This document shows positions 12,381-24,886 of a stretch of DNA of 64,000 bases, in pieces. A program made the position numbers and the translations under genes. Source of the DNA: Mugil cephalus (taxonomy: Eukaryota; Chordata; Actinopteri; Mugiliformes; Mugilidae); the NCBI RefSeq assembly GCF_022458985.1, contig NC_061770.1:37491599-37555598 (forward strand), in the 5' to 3' direction. The first letter of the stretch is position 1. Every line of letters begins with the position of its first letter. Below the pieces are notes generated by a model. That model saw only the letters and a list, made by a program, of their open reading frames with translations. It was not told where the DNA came from and ran no database searches.

Positions 12381-14265
12381 AGAAAAAAAAAGAAAAAAAA
12401 GAAAAAAGCAGTGTTTCAAGTTTCTACCCATACTACATGTTGTTACTTATTCTAATTTATCGATGTCACTGTGAGTGGTTTCCTAAGTGGCCACATCTTT
12501 AGTTCAGTTCACTTAAATGTATGTAGCTTCTTTATATAGCTTCATTGACAATACAAATTGTCTCACATCACTTGACACAATCCGGTCTGAAACCCGACGT
12601 GAAACCCCCCGACCACGCATGAGCATGTGACTGTGGCAAAAGTCCCTTTCAATAAGAAGAAACCTTGAACACAACCTGTTCATATGGAGGGACCCATGTA
12701 CCCAAGGCCGACCGTGTACAGACAGAAAAAGGAGAGGGAGTAGCAGCAGGAATAAGATAAACCTGCTTTAGTAGCAGGAACTTGACAGCCACGACTGTGG
12801 TATATCAAAAGTAAGTAAAGCTCTTAGAAATACGAAGAAATTGTAATGACCTAAAAATTAACCAAAAATGCATGTTACACAACGTTGACTGGAAGGATGT
12901 GCACTGAACCCGTAATGAAGGAACTTAGTTTACTTACTATAGCCAAACAACATTTACCCATTTGCACTAGAAGGTGGAAACTTCACAACAACATGAAACC
13001 TCCAACACAAAATAAACAACATCAAACAGGTTAGCTGAGAACTTCTGTCAAATGTGAAAAAAAGCAGCGTTTCAACAAGCAAAATGAATGTAATGTACAC
13101 CACCAGATAAAGACAAAGGAACAAACACCCCCTCTGATCTTTGTTAGTTTCCGGAATATCTAGCAGAGGGTGCAACATTTAAAGTAGTCACCACTCAGCA
13201 TTTGACTTTTGCTTCGAGTTCTGTGGTCAATAAGGTGAGAACTACAGTTGACAGGTTTCCGCTGGTGGAAACTTTAGTCCTGTAGCTCAAACACAGGAAA
13301 TCTGACCTGTGGCTTCCAGGCCACAGCATAAGGTTTGTGTTTTTAGACGGAAGCCAAAAGCCTAGAGAAGCCATTTTACAAAGGCAGATGTGTGAAATGA
13401 CATGTTCCACACGTGCCGTCTCTCAAATGGAGACAACTTGTGGACACAAATGTGAAAAACAATGTGAAAAACAAGCCCCCCAAAAAGAAATGTCTCAGAA
13501 TAGTACTTTGCATTCATCTCTAATCTCACTTGTGCCCCAATAAGGGATATATTTTGAAAAGTGGTTTCTTTAGATACAGCCAAATATTAGTTTATTTCTT
13601 GTACTCCAAACTAAACATGCAACAGAAAAAATGTCGTATTTTAATATGACATCAGAGGATATTACAGATAAGGGATATTTCCTATTTTTTGCAGTGAAAA
13701 GAACAGGAGGCTGCAACTGCATTAGCCTCATGACATGATACGATTGACAGACACCTTGTAGAAATGGGCTATACGTGGTTTCTAGTTACCCAGGTCAGTG
13801 TTAGTCAATCTGCCGTTTCTTTCACAGTGGTAGAGAAATAGTGAGGGAATTTCAATTAAAATAAATTTGGGCACATGAGCTAGACAGGATGCTTCCCTGT
13901 AATGTATTTTGGAACATGTAGCCGGAGCAATAACGGCTTTGCAAGGATGAAAAAGAAAAGTTAGCTTTCTTTGTCAATATAGTTTACATGGAGGACCTTC
14001 AATTGACTGGAGTGACCATCAACACTATCCACAGGGACAGTGTTACAGTTTCCATTCAATTAACCAGTAGAACCTTTCACCATGACCAACATCTTCCAGA
14101 CATTGAATCCTATATTGGTGGAATAGCCGAAATTCAATGTTCGCACTCTTCTTCTAAAAGTCATGTCAGGTTCAAGAGTTATGTTGATGATGATGAAGCA
14201 GTAACAGGTACAGTAGGTGGCACTGAACACGCGGCAAGTGTTTCTATTATAGGACGTTGAATTTG
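11277..14265. other. Intergenic D-E
   Basis: About 3 kb with no recognisable gene. It holds the D 3' UTR, a long A-rich run at 12350-12408 and AT-rich unique sequence. The open frames at 12954-13583 and 13988-14314 show no domain and no gene-like exon structure. Confidence 0.55.
12350..12408. repeat. Poly-A / A-rich tract
   Basis: An uninterrupted run of about 30 A followed by A-rich sequence. It may be a retroposed tail, but no body was recognised. Confidence 0.8.
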
Positions 14266-14270
14266 ATTGG
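14266..14270 (-). promoter_or_regulatory. Inverted CCAAT box of gene E
   Basis: TTTGATTGGC lies about 85 bp before the E start codon. A matching TTTGATTGGC lies before gene G, where it reads as ATTGG on the plus strand. Confidence 0.4.
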
Positions 14271-14351
14271 CTACTTAAGCACACAGTGATCTCTGAGAAG
14301 AGAACAGAACGCACAGAGGTTCAGTTCATTCATCTCAAGATTTGCAGCACG

Positions 14352-16348
14352 ATGACACCTCCAATCTTTGCTCTGTATTTCACATGTATGTTCATGGCAA
14401 ATATGGGTAAGTTGGGTTTTGTGACTGCTTGTTCACTTTAATTGTAACATAATGTTTGCTTGCTTACTGCGCAGTACAGCTCCTTAACGCATTTAGTTGA
14501 CTTTGTATTTCCTTCATTTTCTCCTCAGCCCTCAAGACACCTTATCAGCAATCATTAGATTTTAAATCAGCCACGGTTGGCAAAAGTGTGACTTTTCAAT
14601 GCAGCTGTCAAGACGATGCTGTGGCAGTGATGTTCTACTGGTATAAGCAAGCTCTGGGAAAGAGACCACGGCTGATGTCTACATTCTACAAGCATAATGC
14701 TAATGGCACCTTTGAAGAAGAATTCATCCATCCGCGTTTCACACTGACTACTGACAACCAAAAACATCTCCTTTTGAATATAGCAGATTTGAGAATATCA
14801 GACTCCGCTACCTACTACTGCGTAAAGAGCAACTTGTATGATTTTGAATTTTGTGAAGGCACTACCATCAATGTAAAGGGTTCAGGCTTAAATATTCAAA
14901 CTGCGGTCCATCAGTCTTCATCCGAGATCGTCCAGCCAGAAAGATCTGTGACTCTGAACTGTACAGTACACACTGGGAGCTGTGACGGAGAACACAGCGT
15001 TTACTGGTTCAAGATCGAAGACGGATCTCATCCAGGGCTCATTTATACACATGGAGACAGGAATGATCAGTGCAAGAGGAAAAACAACACACAAGCTCAG
15101 ACCTGTGTCTACAACTTGCCAATAAATAGTATGGACCTTTCTGATGATGGGACCTACTACTGCGCTGTTGCCTCATGTGGATACATACTATTTGGAAATG
15201 GGACCAAGCTGGAAATAGAGAGTAAGTCACTTTGTACAAGTGGTTGTCTTTATGACCTATCCTTCAAGGATAGATTCATTTCGCATAGCCATACTTTTCA
15301 TGGAGCCATTGCTCCCTATTACTCTAGAATAGATTTTAACATTTAACACACATCAACTTTCAACTGACACGTTTTATCCGTCCTTCTCAGACTGTTACAG
15401 CCCTATATTGTATTGTACATTAAGGAAATCTTAAAATGTATTTTCACGTAGAAAAATGTGAGTTGACTATCTTTATATTCCCAATACATTCACTTTAAGA
15501 ATGCACCTCTTTGTGGCCAGTATGAAAAAGCAGTTTGTGTAAAGCCATAAATAGAAATACAAAGTGTCCACTGTTTTGTGATCCAGAGCAAGACCTAATG
15601 TGAAATAATGGAGCGGCAGTATTTTCATGCCTGTGCCACGTATTTGAAAGGTAGTCAAGTTGCACGGCAGCTTGTGAAATAAAATGTTATTAGCGTTTGG
15701 TACATTGCACTGACCACAAAACCTACTCTATTCTTTTGATTTAGACTTGGTTTAGTTAGGCTTAGGTTCATGGTTGGGGTTAATATTGCCTTTTAAGTAC
15801 TTAGGTTCATGTAAGGGAACTAAATTTGCTATTATAATTTATCTTCTGGTGTCGGGCACTTTGCAGGTAAGGTGGGATCCCTTAACTTGGTGTATATCTT
15901 GAGTGGAGTGTTGGCATTCACGACCATCCTGGTGGTTTCACTGGCGTTCGCACTTTACAAAACTTGCAGAGCTCGCTGCAATTGTGAAGGTAATTATCAC
16001 TCTTTGAAAAATGACGTCAAGAATTGAGTGTTTGTTGCATGTAAATGAGAATTCATTTTCATTTTGTCTTTTCAGTAGCCTCTACGCCAAATACAGCGGT
16101 AAGCATCATGTCGATTCTTCTCCTATTGGTTACAACAGTCCACCAAGTGCCATAGTGGATCATTTTGTTGACTCCTGACTCCGTCTTATAGAGGGTTAGG
16201 GATTAACAATTTTATCTTTTATCAACAGTTACCCCAAGAGGGAGAGAATCTACATTATGCTGCCCTAAAGGACTACAATGTCAACAGATCAAGAAGAAAG
16301 AAGGACAACACCTTGAGTGAATGTGTATACTCTGGCGTAAGGCAGTAG
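14352..16348 (+). CDS. nitr: NITR gene E, V and I domains in one exon, inhibitory type
   Basis: Five exons give about 337 residues: leader 14352-14406, a single 693-bp exon 14529-15221 coding for both V and I domains, TM 15867-15989, linker 16076-16098 and tail 16229-16348. The V domain has FYWYKQ and DSATYYC and a J-like end in which the first glycine is replaced: FCEGTTINVKG. The I domain has six cysteines and ends ILFGNGTKLEIE. The TM helix (LAFTTILVVSLAFALY) is uncharged. The tail has LHYAAL, a consensus ITIM, and ECVYSGVRQ, related to the end of gene A. V and I exons are separate in B, C, D and F, so the fused exon marks a different NITR subfamily. The extra cysteine in the J-like motif is unusual. 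Confidence 0.87.
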
Positions 16349-18947
16349 AGTTGCAATATTATCACGTTATCTACGTGAAAGCTTGTCTTAAAACAAAGAC
16401 ATCACATTTCTCTTGTCAGAGGGTTTCTTAGATGTGACAATACCTACAAAAAGTGTTTCAGTAAAATGTTTGAGTTGTCCGGCTTCCATTACTTGAGGTA
16501 AAAGTTACATTCCTGTTTCAACAAACCAAGTCATCCACACAGGCGGACGGACAGCATCAGTTTTTTTTATGAATGGATTATTTATTGTGCTCTAATTATG
16601 ATTTCAAAAGTGATTATGCTATGCTATTCTACTGTCCATTTCCGTTGTCAATGAACCATTTGCTTCCAAATATTAAAAATATTTTCACTCAGACCCTTGC
16701 ACTGTTAGCTAAGCAGCCCTGCATCCCCGTTATCACATGTACATTATAAACATGAGTAAAGCCAAAGTAATCCGTAAAGATTGGCTGTTTATAGTAAGTA
16801 GGTTGTTTACTGTAAGTGCTGCCACAAAAGAGGAGATGCAAGAAACTTGATATAACCCGCTCGCAGTTAACAGTGAGTAGACCCTGTGGTTTCAAGCAGG
16901 AAGTTACAACATCAATGATTCTCTGCAGGCTGAGGTCTATTTGTTGCCTGTTTTACCCCTCAGGTGAATAAAAACAAAGCTCTGGTTTATGAGAAACACT
17001 CTGTTGCTATGTTTTCCCCGACCCCGTCATGACATTAAATGGAAAAAGGTGAAGGACTCGTGTCAAAAAGTAAGCAGCGAGAACATACTCTACATAAACA
17101 TAATATAGGTATTTGTAGACAGCCATGTAGGCAACTCCCAAGGAGCGGTATCTGGTAAGTTTGTCAGTCAAGTGGAAGTACAAAACTAAATACCTAAAAT
17201 ATTCGTCCTATTTGTACCCCACATTTTTGGTCTCGATTGTGTTAAGTAATGTTTCAGTGCAATTATTCATTTCAGAAGTGAGTGCTTCCAGAAGATAAAC
17301 TGTACTTGTTATGCTGGTTTAATAGTCCAGGACCCAGGGATTATGTTCTATATTTGTCCTCCATGCCACACTGATGAACTGCCGTTCATACTAATAACCC
17401 TTTCAAATGTTTCCATTCCAGAATAAAAATAATAAGGAATGACATAAATGAGCTAGAGCGGCTCTCAGATGTCGTCATGCTTGCAATGAGTTAACGTGGC
17501 CCAAAACCTCAAGGCTTAGCACTGCGGACAGTATAAAACACCACCTGGCCCTAGAAATGGCAAAGATGGAGGTCATCCCCCAAAACACAATGAATGCATC
17601 ATAACTCGGTATTGAAAGGTCAAAGCAAAAACATATTTGTGGCCTTATTTCAACATACGATCAGCCGCAACATTAAACCAATGTAAAACCAGTTAAACAA
17701 CACTGGCCATCTGGTTACAGTTCAATGTTCAATGTACCTGGCATTCGTGCGGATGTCACATGTGTACCACCCACCTATACCAGAGCAGACACCTCCACCC
17801 CACAGCCAAGGATGCAGCCTGAGACACACACACACACAGGCAAAAACATTTCAGGAAACATGAACAGCACAAGGTGTTGACCTGGCCTCCAAATTCACAT
17901 CCAAAACTGATCAAGTATCTGTGGGATGATCCACAGAGGCCCCTCCCCTCAACTCATAGGACCCAAAGTCCCCCACTAATAAAATTCTGTTGCCAGACAC
18001 CGCAGGGCACCTTCAGAAGGCCCATGTCCATTCTCTGATAAGTCGCAGCTTTTCTGGAGGCACAAGGGAGACCTATACAACATTACAGTATTTCCCATGC
18101 TGCATGCATTTGGTTCACATGACTGTTAATCTTACCAGATATTTCTGGAATCAGTCTTGAGAGTAAAAATCAGTAGAAGCCTTTTTTTAAGGGAGTGATC
18201 TGATCAACAGTGTGCAGGGTCTAAGCTTTAGCACTGTCGACAAATAACTGACATATCATGAGATATAACAAGGTTGGAAAGTGATAGTTTAGTTTACTTT
18301 TTGTCATTTAAAAAACACGTGGTTGATGAGTACGTTTCGAGGCCCAGGTCTTCCAGGCGTGCATGTAACTACAACTCGTCCTAGCTTCAACATAGACCTT
18401 TGAAGTGGTAAAGCATGTTTGAAATATGATGGACCAGTGTGTTGTTACATAAGTGTAAATCATGCGGTTACTTCTCCTTCCTGTTACACCTTTCAAAAAA
18501 GCAACAAGAGAAACTCGTGAATGTACTTGAGGCACAGTCCAGTGTGTTAGCTATTTAATTAATTGAAATAAAGCTGGTCCAATATATACACATATATTTT
18601 TTCATCTTGATCTTAATTACCAAGACTACTCAGAAATATTTAGTAACCTTAACATTTTGATTTCCATTTCTACATTTCACAAGGCAATATCACAGGAACA
18701 AAGAAACAGTTGCAGGGCAGTAACCCCCAAAGTAACACCCCTCCGCACCTCAGAGAGAGGTGCATTTTCTGAAGTGAAGTTAAATGATCTACTTGACAAT
18801 TTTTGACACTGTACTGTGGTCTTTTTTTATGTTTCTGAGTTTAACTCACGTACACGTAGCCTGGCCTCATGAGGCCAGTAAAACATATCAGACTACTTGG
18901 AAAATTGGGCTGTCAAAATACTTCGTATGACTAAACCCGTTCGCCAG
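16349..18947. other. Intergenic E-F with a Tc1 remnant
   Basis: About 2.6 kb with no gene. It contains a decayed Tc1-like element at about 17657-18092 and AT-rich sequence otherwise. Confidence 0.55.
17657..18092 (+). mobile_element. Tc1-like transposon remnant
   Basis: It begins near ATCAGCCGCAACATTAAACC and ends near GGCACAAGGGAGACCTATAC, both typical of one teleost Tc1-like family. In between are pieces of the transposase 3' region (GTTGACCTGGCCTCCAAATT). It is internally deleted and has no usable reading frame. A short CA run sits inside at about 17825. Confidence 0.65.
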
Positions 18948-18952
18948 CCAAT
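18948..18952 (+). promoter_or_regulatory. CCAAT box of gene F
   Basis: CCAGCCAATCAAG lies about 137 bp before the F start codon, similar in distance to the boxes of B, C and D. Confidence 0.4.
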
Positions 18953-19084
18953 CAAGAGAGCCTTGATACATTTGAAACCAATGAGGTACCTGACAGACCA
19001 GGGAAGGTTTCACGTCTGCTGGTCCTCCAATGAATATCTTAAGACTGCCCTCACTGACACATTTGCAGATCTGCTGTGTGGAAG

Positions 19085-20868
19085 ATGGAACTACAAGCAG
19101 AGAAGATGCTGATGTACCTTCTGTACATTTCCCTGCTCTGGTCTATGTGTAAGTAACACAAAAATCCACCTGTCAGATCTATTTTAATTTTTATGTGGTT
19201 TTACGTGACTATAAATTGTTATTATGTTTTACTTCTTCTCTGTTTCTTTCAGGTGAACTGTCAGGTGACACCTCCCAGCCTGCTTCTTTCCAAGCAGTGA
19301 AACTTGGAGACACAATTACTATCAGATGCCATTTTGATCATTATGTTTCAGCAAGAGTAATAGTGTGGTACCAACTGACCACTGGCAGGAGATTACAACT
19401 AGTGGCTTCAACTGATACGTTGTACAATCTGACAACATACGGAGAGAAATCTCACCATTGTTCCGTCAACTCTGACAGGATGGGAAGTCACCTTGTCATT
19501 TCCACGACTACGTCAGAGGACACTGGAACATACTACTGTGGACGGATGGATCTAAAGGGGGTTCAGTTTCAACAAGGGACCTTTCTGATGATAAAAGGTA
19601 GTACTCACTGTACCTTTTCATTCTTTTTTTCAGTGTAAAGATAATGATCAAAGTTCAATGGTTTCTACCTCAAGGTGAGAAGATGGTCAGCGACTCTGTC
19701 GTCCAGAAGCCTCAGTCTCAGTCAGTCCAGTCTGGAGACTCTCTGACCCTCAAATGTTCAGTTCACCCTGGTCAATGCACGGCAGACCACATGAGCATCA
19801 TGTGGCTGAAAAACTCTGATCATTCTCTTCCTGAACTGATGTACTCCTCTGGAAATAAGAGCAGCGCCTGTCAGAACACTAAGAGTGGAGAAACGACCTG
19901 TGTGTACGACCTTCCCATGAGGAACATCAGCTCTGATGATGCTGGAGTTTACTACTGTGTGGTGACTTCATGTGGACAAGTACTGTTTGGAAATGGGACC
20001 TGGATTCACATTCACAGTAAGACAACAGTATAAGTGCAAGACCTACATATATATATGTTGATGTTCACAGTAATGCCGACATCCACCCACCAACCAAATA
20101 CATACTTGTTAGATTAACTGGTTATTCTAAATTGGCTGTAGGTGTGTGTGTGTGTGTACATGTCTGTCTCTCTGAGTCATCCCTGTGATAGACTGACGTC
20201 CTGTCCAGGGTGTACCCCACCTCTCACCCAGTGACAGCTGGGATAGGCCCCAGCACCTACCTGTGACCCTCCAGGGGAAAAGCAGTTACAGAAAATTAAT
20301 CAATGTTGACAGTATTACAAACTGAACTGCTGTGGATTTCTTGTTTTTTGTTCGAAGGAGAAGATCCCAAACCGCTTGATCTGAGCCCAACCGTTGTTGC
20401 ACTGATGCTTTCAAACATCATCCTTGGGGTGGTGACACTTCTACTTGCGTGGACACTTTGCAAGAACTGCAAGAAAGAACCCATGAGTATGTAAACCCCC
20501 AATTTACTCTTTCTATATATTAGCAGTATGCAGAGAGAATTTCTTCAGATATGTGATTGTTTCCTTCTTTTTTTATTCAGCATCATCCAGATCCACCGAT
20601 CAATCTCCAGAGGTTGACCAAGTAATGGATTCATGCCTTCTTTTTTTTTTTTTTGACACTTATGATGTCCTCTAGTGTTTAGCACCCAATCACTCCATTC
20701 AGGAACATGTACAAACGCTGGTACTTTCATGTCTTTCAGACTAGAGATGCTGTTGTCTACGCAGCAGTCTGTTCTGCTTCCAGAATCTCCTCCGGCAGAT
20801 CAGCTTCGGTGAAACAAAACAGAGACACGATCATTTATTCGGATGTCAGATTCCGCCAGCAAGACTGA
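19085..20868 (+). CDS. nitr: NITR gene F, inhibitory type with two ITIMs
   Basis: Six exons give about 349 residues: leader 19085-19148 (a second ATG at 19106 would give a shorter, more hydrophobic leader), V 19253-19597, I 19675-20016, TM 20358-20486, linker 20581-20621 and tail 20740-20868. The V domain has VIVWYQL, GTYYCG and a variant J-like end FQQGTFLMIKG. An extra cysteine lies mid-domain (HHCSV). The I domain has six cysteines and LFGNGTWIHIH. The TM segment (ALMLSNIILGVVTLLLAW) resembles C and D. The tail has VVYAAV and IIYSDV, both ITIMs. AATAAA is at 21194-21199. It is a diverged member of the C/D type. Confidence 0.87.
20070..20290. repeat. Dispersed repeat in gene F intron, with (GT)n
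   Basis: The sequence from the GTGTGTGT run through CTGTCCAGGGTGTACCCCAC and GCTGGGATAGGCCCCAGCAC belongs to a very common teleost dispersed repeat, probably a SINE or LINE 3' part. A relative in reverse orientation is at about 36410-36545. Confidence 0.6.
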
Positions 20869-21939
20869 GAGACCTCAAAGGAAGGACTCGAGAAAGTGGA
20901 AACAACTGGACTATTGTAGAGTAGCAGGCATATGCCTGAACATTCACGAAAACTGTCGTTTCGTTTTGTCGGTGAGCTGTGCAGCAGATAAGTGATCACT
21001 AAGGAAACTGCATTAATGGAGTTAGTCAATTTAATGAGGCTGAACTGATTTTTTTTTTTTTTTGTATTTATACTTGTTTAAGATGTTTGTTTTGTTTTTT
21101 TGAAAAAAAAAATCTTATTTCTTCATGATTTAGTTCTCTTTTTCGTTTCATATCATTTTATAAACTGCACTGTATTACTTATGAAGAACTTTCAATAAAG
21201 ACCAAACAAAAACTAGTGAGACACAAAATTCTTCACATACCTGCTACATGTGACTGTGCTGAATACTTTTCTCATACTGGTCTGGATAAATCTGTCAAGA
21301 AAATCAACAAAAATATCTGTATATCTATGGGCTTTCTTCTATGACTCACAAGCAGTGACATTTCAGTTTCATCACAGAAACAGGTTACACCTTTGAGTCT
21401 TCTTGTAGCCCTCCTGTGGTCAGTGGTAAAAGAAGAGAAACTATACATTGGTGTACTTTGTGTCTATTTAAACCCTGTGCTCTATTTGTTTTTGCACATA
21501 GGTGGTTTCAAGCAGGATGTGCTCATTCAGCTGCAGAGAAACTCCAACCCCCCCCCCAAGACATTAAATAAATCACAGTCTACTATTTTTGTAATGAAGC
21601 TTTATATTTAGACATGTATTGATGTTCCACATCAGAGTGCGTGTGTGTGTGTTTCAAACCTATCGCGGCTCTTCAGCAAAAATCACTGATCTTATGAAGC
21701 GCTGTGGTTTGTAAAACCGAAATTGAGCGAGTGGCAGCGCATTCACACACTTACATTATGCAACACAAAGATTTTTCTGGTCCTGACAGAGCACCAAGTG
21801 TAAGCATGTATGAAACAAACAAACAAAGGACACACTTTAACAGCTTTATCAAGTTTGGAGTTTAATTATTGAAAGTGTAAGATACAAAACCGTTTTAAAT
21901 GAATGGAAGAGATTTGTACTAAGACAACTAAAGTACGCT
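20869..21939. other. Intergenic F-G (convergent 3' ends)
   Basis: Holds the 3' UTR of F and, from the other strand, the probable 3' UTR of G. Small simple repeats occur, such as a C run near 21551 and GT near 21640. No gene is seen. Confidence 0.6.
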
Positions 21940-23261
21940 TCACCTGCTCTTCCTGATGAAAACGAGCAGACAAATGGTAATAAAGAAGAAAAGAAACCCA
22001 GCTCTAATGACAGAGAGCCAGGCTAAGATTCTAATCTGTGCCACTTGGTCTACAACGTCATCTCTGATGAGCAGCTTGCTTCCATTACCAAACAGTATCT
22101 CCCCACAGGAGGACACAGCGCAGTAGTAGATTCCAGCATCAGAGGCGCGTAGGTTGGTCTTCTGCAGATGGTAGACACATCTCTGTGAAGGCGACTCTGG
22201 AGCAGAGACAGGTTCACAATGACCACTGTGTGTGTGAAGGATTCCTTGGTGTGATCCATGTCTGAACCAGTAGACGCGATGTTCTCCATCACAGGTCCCA
22301 GAATGAACTGTGCAGTTGAATGTCACAGAGCTCCCAGGCTGGACGGTCTCAGTTACTGGTTCCTGAACAGCTTCCTGGTTGTTTTGTCCTATAGAGAGTT
22401 AACATTCTGAATTTTTTTTCTTGCATTTTTTTTTTTTTAAAATACAATTGTTTAAATAAAATTTAGTTAACTTTACAAGCTCAAAGAGATTCAAACGTCA
22501 AGTGAAACGTGTCAAACGTCATTCAGTCAATGTGACGTAGAAGAAAGACTTAACAGATATTTATTTAAATTAAATATATAAGCATTATGGACAACATATG
22601 TGGATGTTAACTAGAGAGTTTGTCTAACTTAAAGTACCAAGTGTTACAAGCTGTTACAAGTGTGTGTTCCCCACAATGTACACCTTTAACTTTCAGCAAA
22701 TAAATGCAAAAGGAAGTAGGGATCTGAAGTTGATTGCAATGAAAAAATAGATGAACAATACCTTCAACACTCAGAAAGACCCCTTCCCCAAATTCCACCA
22801 TGTTGGAGTGTGAGCTTCCACAATAATATGTAGCTGAATCTGAGAAGTGGATGTCAGAAATGTATAAATGATTGGTCCCTTCTTTCCTTTCCACAGAGAA
22901 ACGAGGGTTCATCTCCAACCACTGGAAGACTTTGGACGGCTCATCATATTTGTAAATGATAGACAGGAGCTCAGGTCTGCTTCCAAATCTTTGTCGGTAC
23001 CAGGAGAAGTGCATTGCCACTTGGCTTTCATAGAAGCAATGTAAGGTCACGTTTGTCCCAACAGTGGCGGTTCTCACCCCTGTGTCCTGGTGGACTGGTC
23101 CACACTGGATCGCAGCTGACAAATGAACTGGTCGAAAAAAATAGAATGTTGTAGAAAGGAAACCCGGCATTTAATTCTTGGCCTAAATTATTATCAAACG
23201 CCTGAATATAATTTATGTGAAGAAACTTACACACTCCACAGAGGATCATATATAGATGCAT
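21940..23261 (-). CDS. nitr: NITR gene G, putative activating receptor with TM arginine
   Basis: Three exons on the minus strand give about 277 residues: leader 23261-23231 (MHLYMILCGV), V 23115-22762 and one exon 22388-21940 holding the I domain, TM and a very short tail. The V domain has FSWYRQ, DSATYYC and the J-like FGEGVFLSVEG. The I domain has six cysteines and ends LFGNGSKLLI. The TM segment (ILAWLSVIRAGFLFFFITIC) contains an arginine inside the membrane, and the protein ends FIRKSR with no tyrosine. In zebrafish, the activating Nitr9 also has a charged TM residue and pairs with the adaptor Dap12. By analogy G should be activating, opposite in sign and strand to its neighbours. The partner is an inference. 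Confidence 0.85.
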
Positions 23262-23335
23262 CGTCTCAGAGGTCTTGAGGACTAAATGTTTTGAACAAAT
23301 GAGCAAGCATCACCTTGAAAATGGGGTTACATTTG

Positions 23336-23340
23336 ATTGG
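23336..23340 (-). promoter_or_regulatory. CCAAT box of gene G
   Basis: CCAAT on the minus strand lies about 75 bp before the G start. The context TTTGATTGGC on the plus strand equals that before gene E, but in the other orientation relative to transcription. Confidence 0.35.
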
Positions 23341-24847
23341 CCGTTAAGAAGGTCAAAGTCTGTGACACCGAACATCCGCCTTGGCCACAGTAGGAAATAA
23401 AACAATTTGCATCACACTGCAACAGCTTAGAGGAGATTTAACAGAAGACAAACTGATAATAAGAGTTCAGAAGAATCACGTAAACCTCAAAATGTGATAT
23501 ATTAGAGACGCAAAACTTGTCAAAACCATTTTCAAAGCTCTGTCTCTTACATCTATTTCCTCTTCTACCATGACATGACAAGTTGAAAGCATCAGTAACT
23601 TTGATCTATACATTCAGTGCAATGGAAACACTTCCTGAAATGAGAGACTATGGTAAACAGAGGCATGGAGTACCTCCATGTACATGGTGAGTTAGGGGGG
23701 ATTTTACCAACCGTTTAGGTTATATGTCAACTTCACAGTACAATGACACAGATGATTATCTACTATGATCTCTGAGAGGAGCAATGTGCAAAAGAGCAAT
23801 GGCGCCGGCAGATTGTGACTGAGTTGTCCAAGTGTCTGAGAGAAAATACCTTAAACAAAGCTGTTGGAGTTGGATTTAGAACTCGTAACACCTTAACACC
23901 TGCAACCCTGATAACCACTAGCTGAAACCTAACCTGTAAACATCAGCTGTTGGCCTATGAGACTAGACTTGGGTTCCCAAAGTAGAGTCGCCCTGACTTG
24001 CCCTTGACTTAACAGTCTGTCAAAACGTACCTTACGAACGAGGTTTGGGACACCCTGAAGCAGTCATGTACAGACCACAAGGGCATTGTTCTTTCTAAGG
24101 GCAGACCCTGGATTGAGCGTCACGATACAGTACAAAATTAATTTGTCACAGTGGTCCATGTCCAAAAAAAGGAAGATTAGTATTTATTTGGCTGCAGTCT
24201 GCAACCTCACCACTAGATGACACAAAATTCTTCATCTTATTTAAGAGGGGAATCAGCCTGTTAGTATGCCCTGAGTGCCACTCTTGGAAATATTAATTTG
24301 ACGCTTAGATGAGTATAGAGGACACGGTTGTAGTATAAATAAAACAAGACGATAGGTAAGCGAACATCACTACCACAGTCGTTGAGGCAGAATACTTTTC
24401 CCCAGTTGTGATATACACAGTTGTCCCTCTTGGCTGCGTACTCAACCCACACATTCACACCATTCTCTTAGTAAGACACTGTAGTGCAACAGAAAACAGT
24501 GTGGAGAGACAAAGGGAGTGGCTACTTGCAGGAAGCATGAGGTCAATAAAGGAGGTAAGATGAGAAAATGACCCACAACGGAGAACTTAGCTATATAACC
24601 ATAGCTAATGAAAATATCCTCTCAAAACAAGTCTCTCTTTTATCTTTTCGTAATATCAGCACGTTGGTCCAGCAGAACATTATTTCCCATACGGTCAATA
24701 GATTTAAAAAATAATTTTGATGTCTGACTGCGATTCTTTCATTTTGTCGCATACTGCTTCTAGTACGGACAAAAAGTTGTGTAAGGCTTGAGTTTTCTAG
24801 CAAACACTTTTCAATACCCGCCCCCTTTCTAATGAAACCCCTGACAG
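23341..24847. other. Intergenic G-H, boundary between the two receptor families
   Basis: About 1.5 kb with no gene or repeat that I can name. G and H are transcribed away from each other here. Confidence 0.5.
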
Positions 24848-24856
24848 AATATAAAG
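24848..24856 (+). promoter_or_regulatory. TATA box of gene H
   Basis: AATATAAAG lies 39 bp before the H start codon, implying a very short 5' UTR or an upstream alternative start site. Confidence 0.45.
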
Positions 24857-24886
24857 TGAACTGGCTGTAGCAGGGTTACACGCAGG

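Noticed and set aside
12207-12502. Lysine- and phenylalanine-rich frames
   Set aside because: They come from a poly-A tract.
13988-14314. Frames of 84-90 residues before gene E
   Set aside because: No Ig or other domain; they overlap each other on opposite strands and run into the promoter region of E.
1811-20868. NITR genes as rearranging antigen-receptor V segments
   Set aside because: V and J-like parts are fused in one exon and no recombination signal heptamer-nonamer was found at their ends; NITRs are germline-joined.
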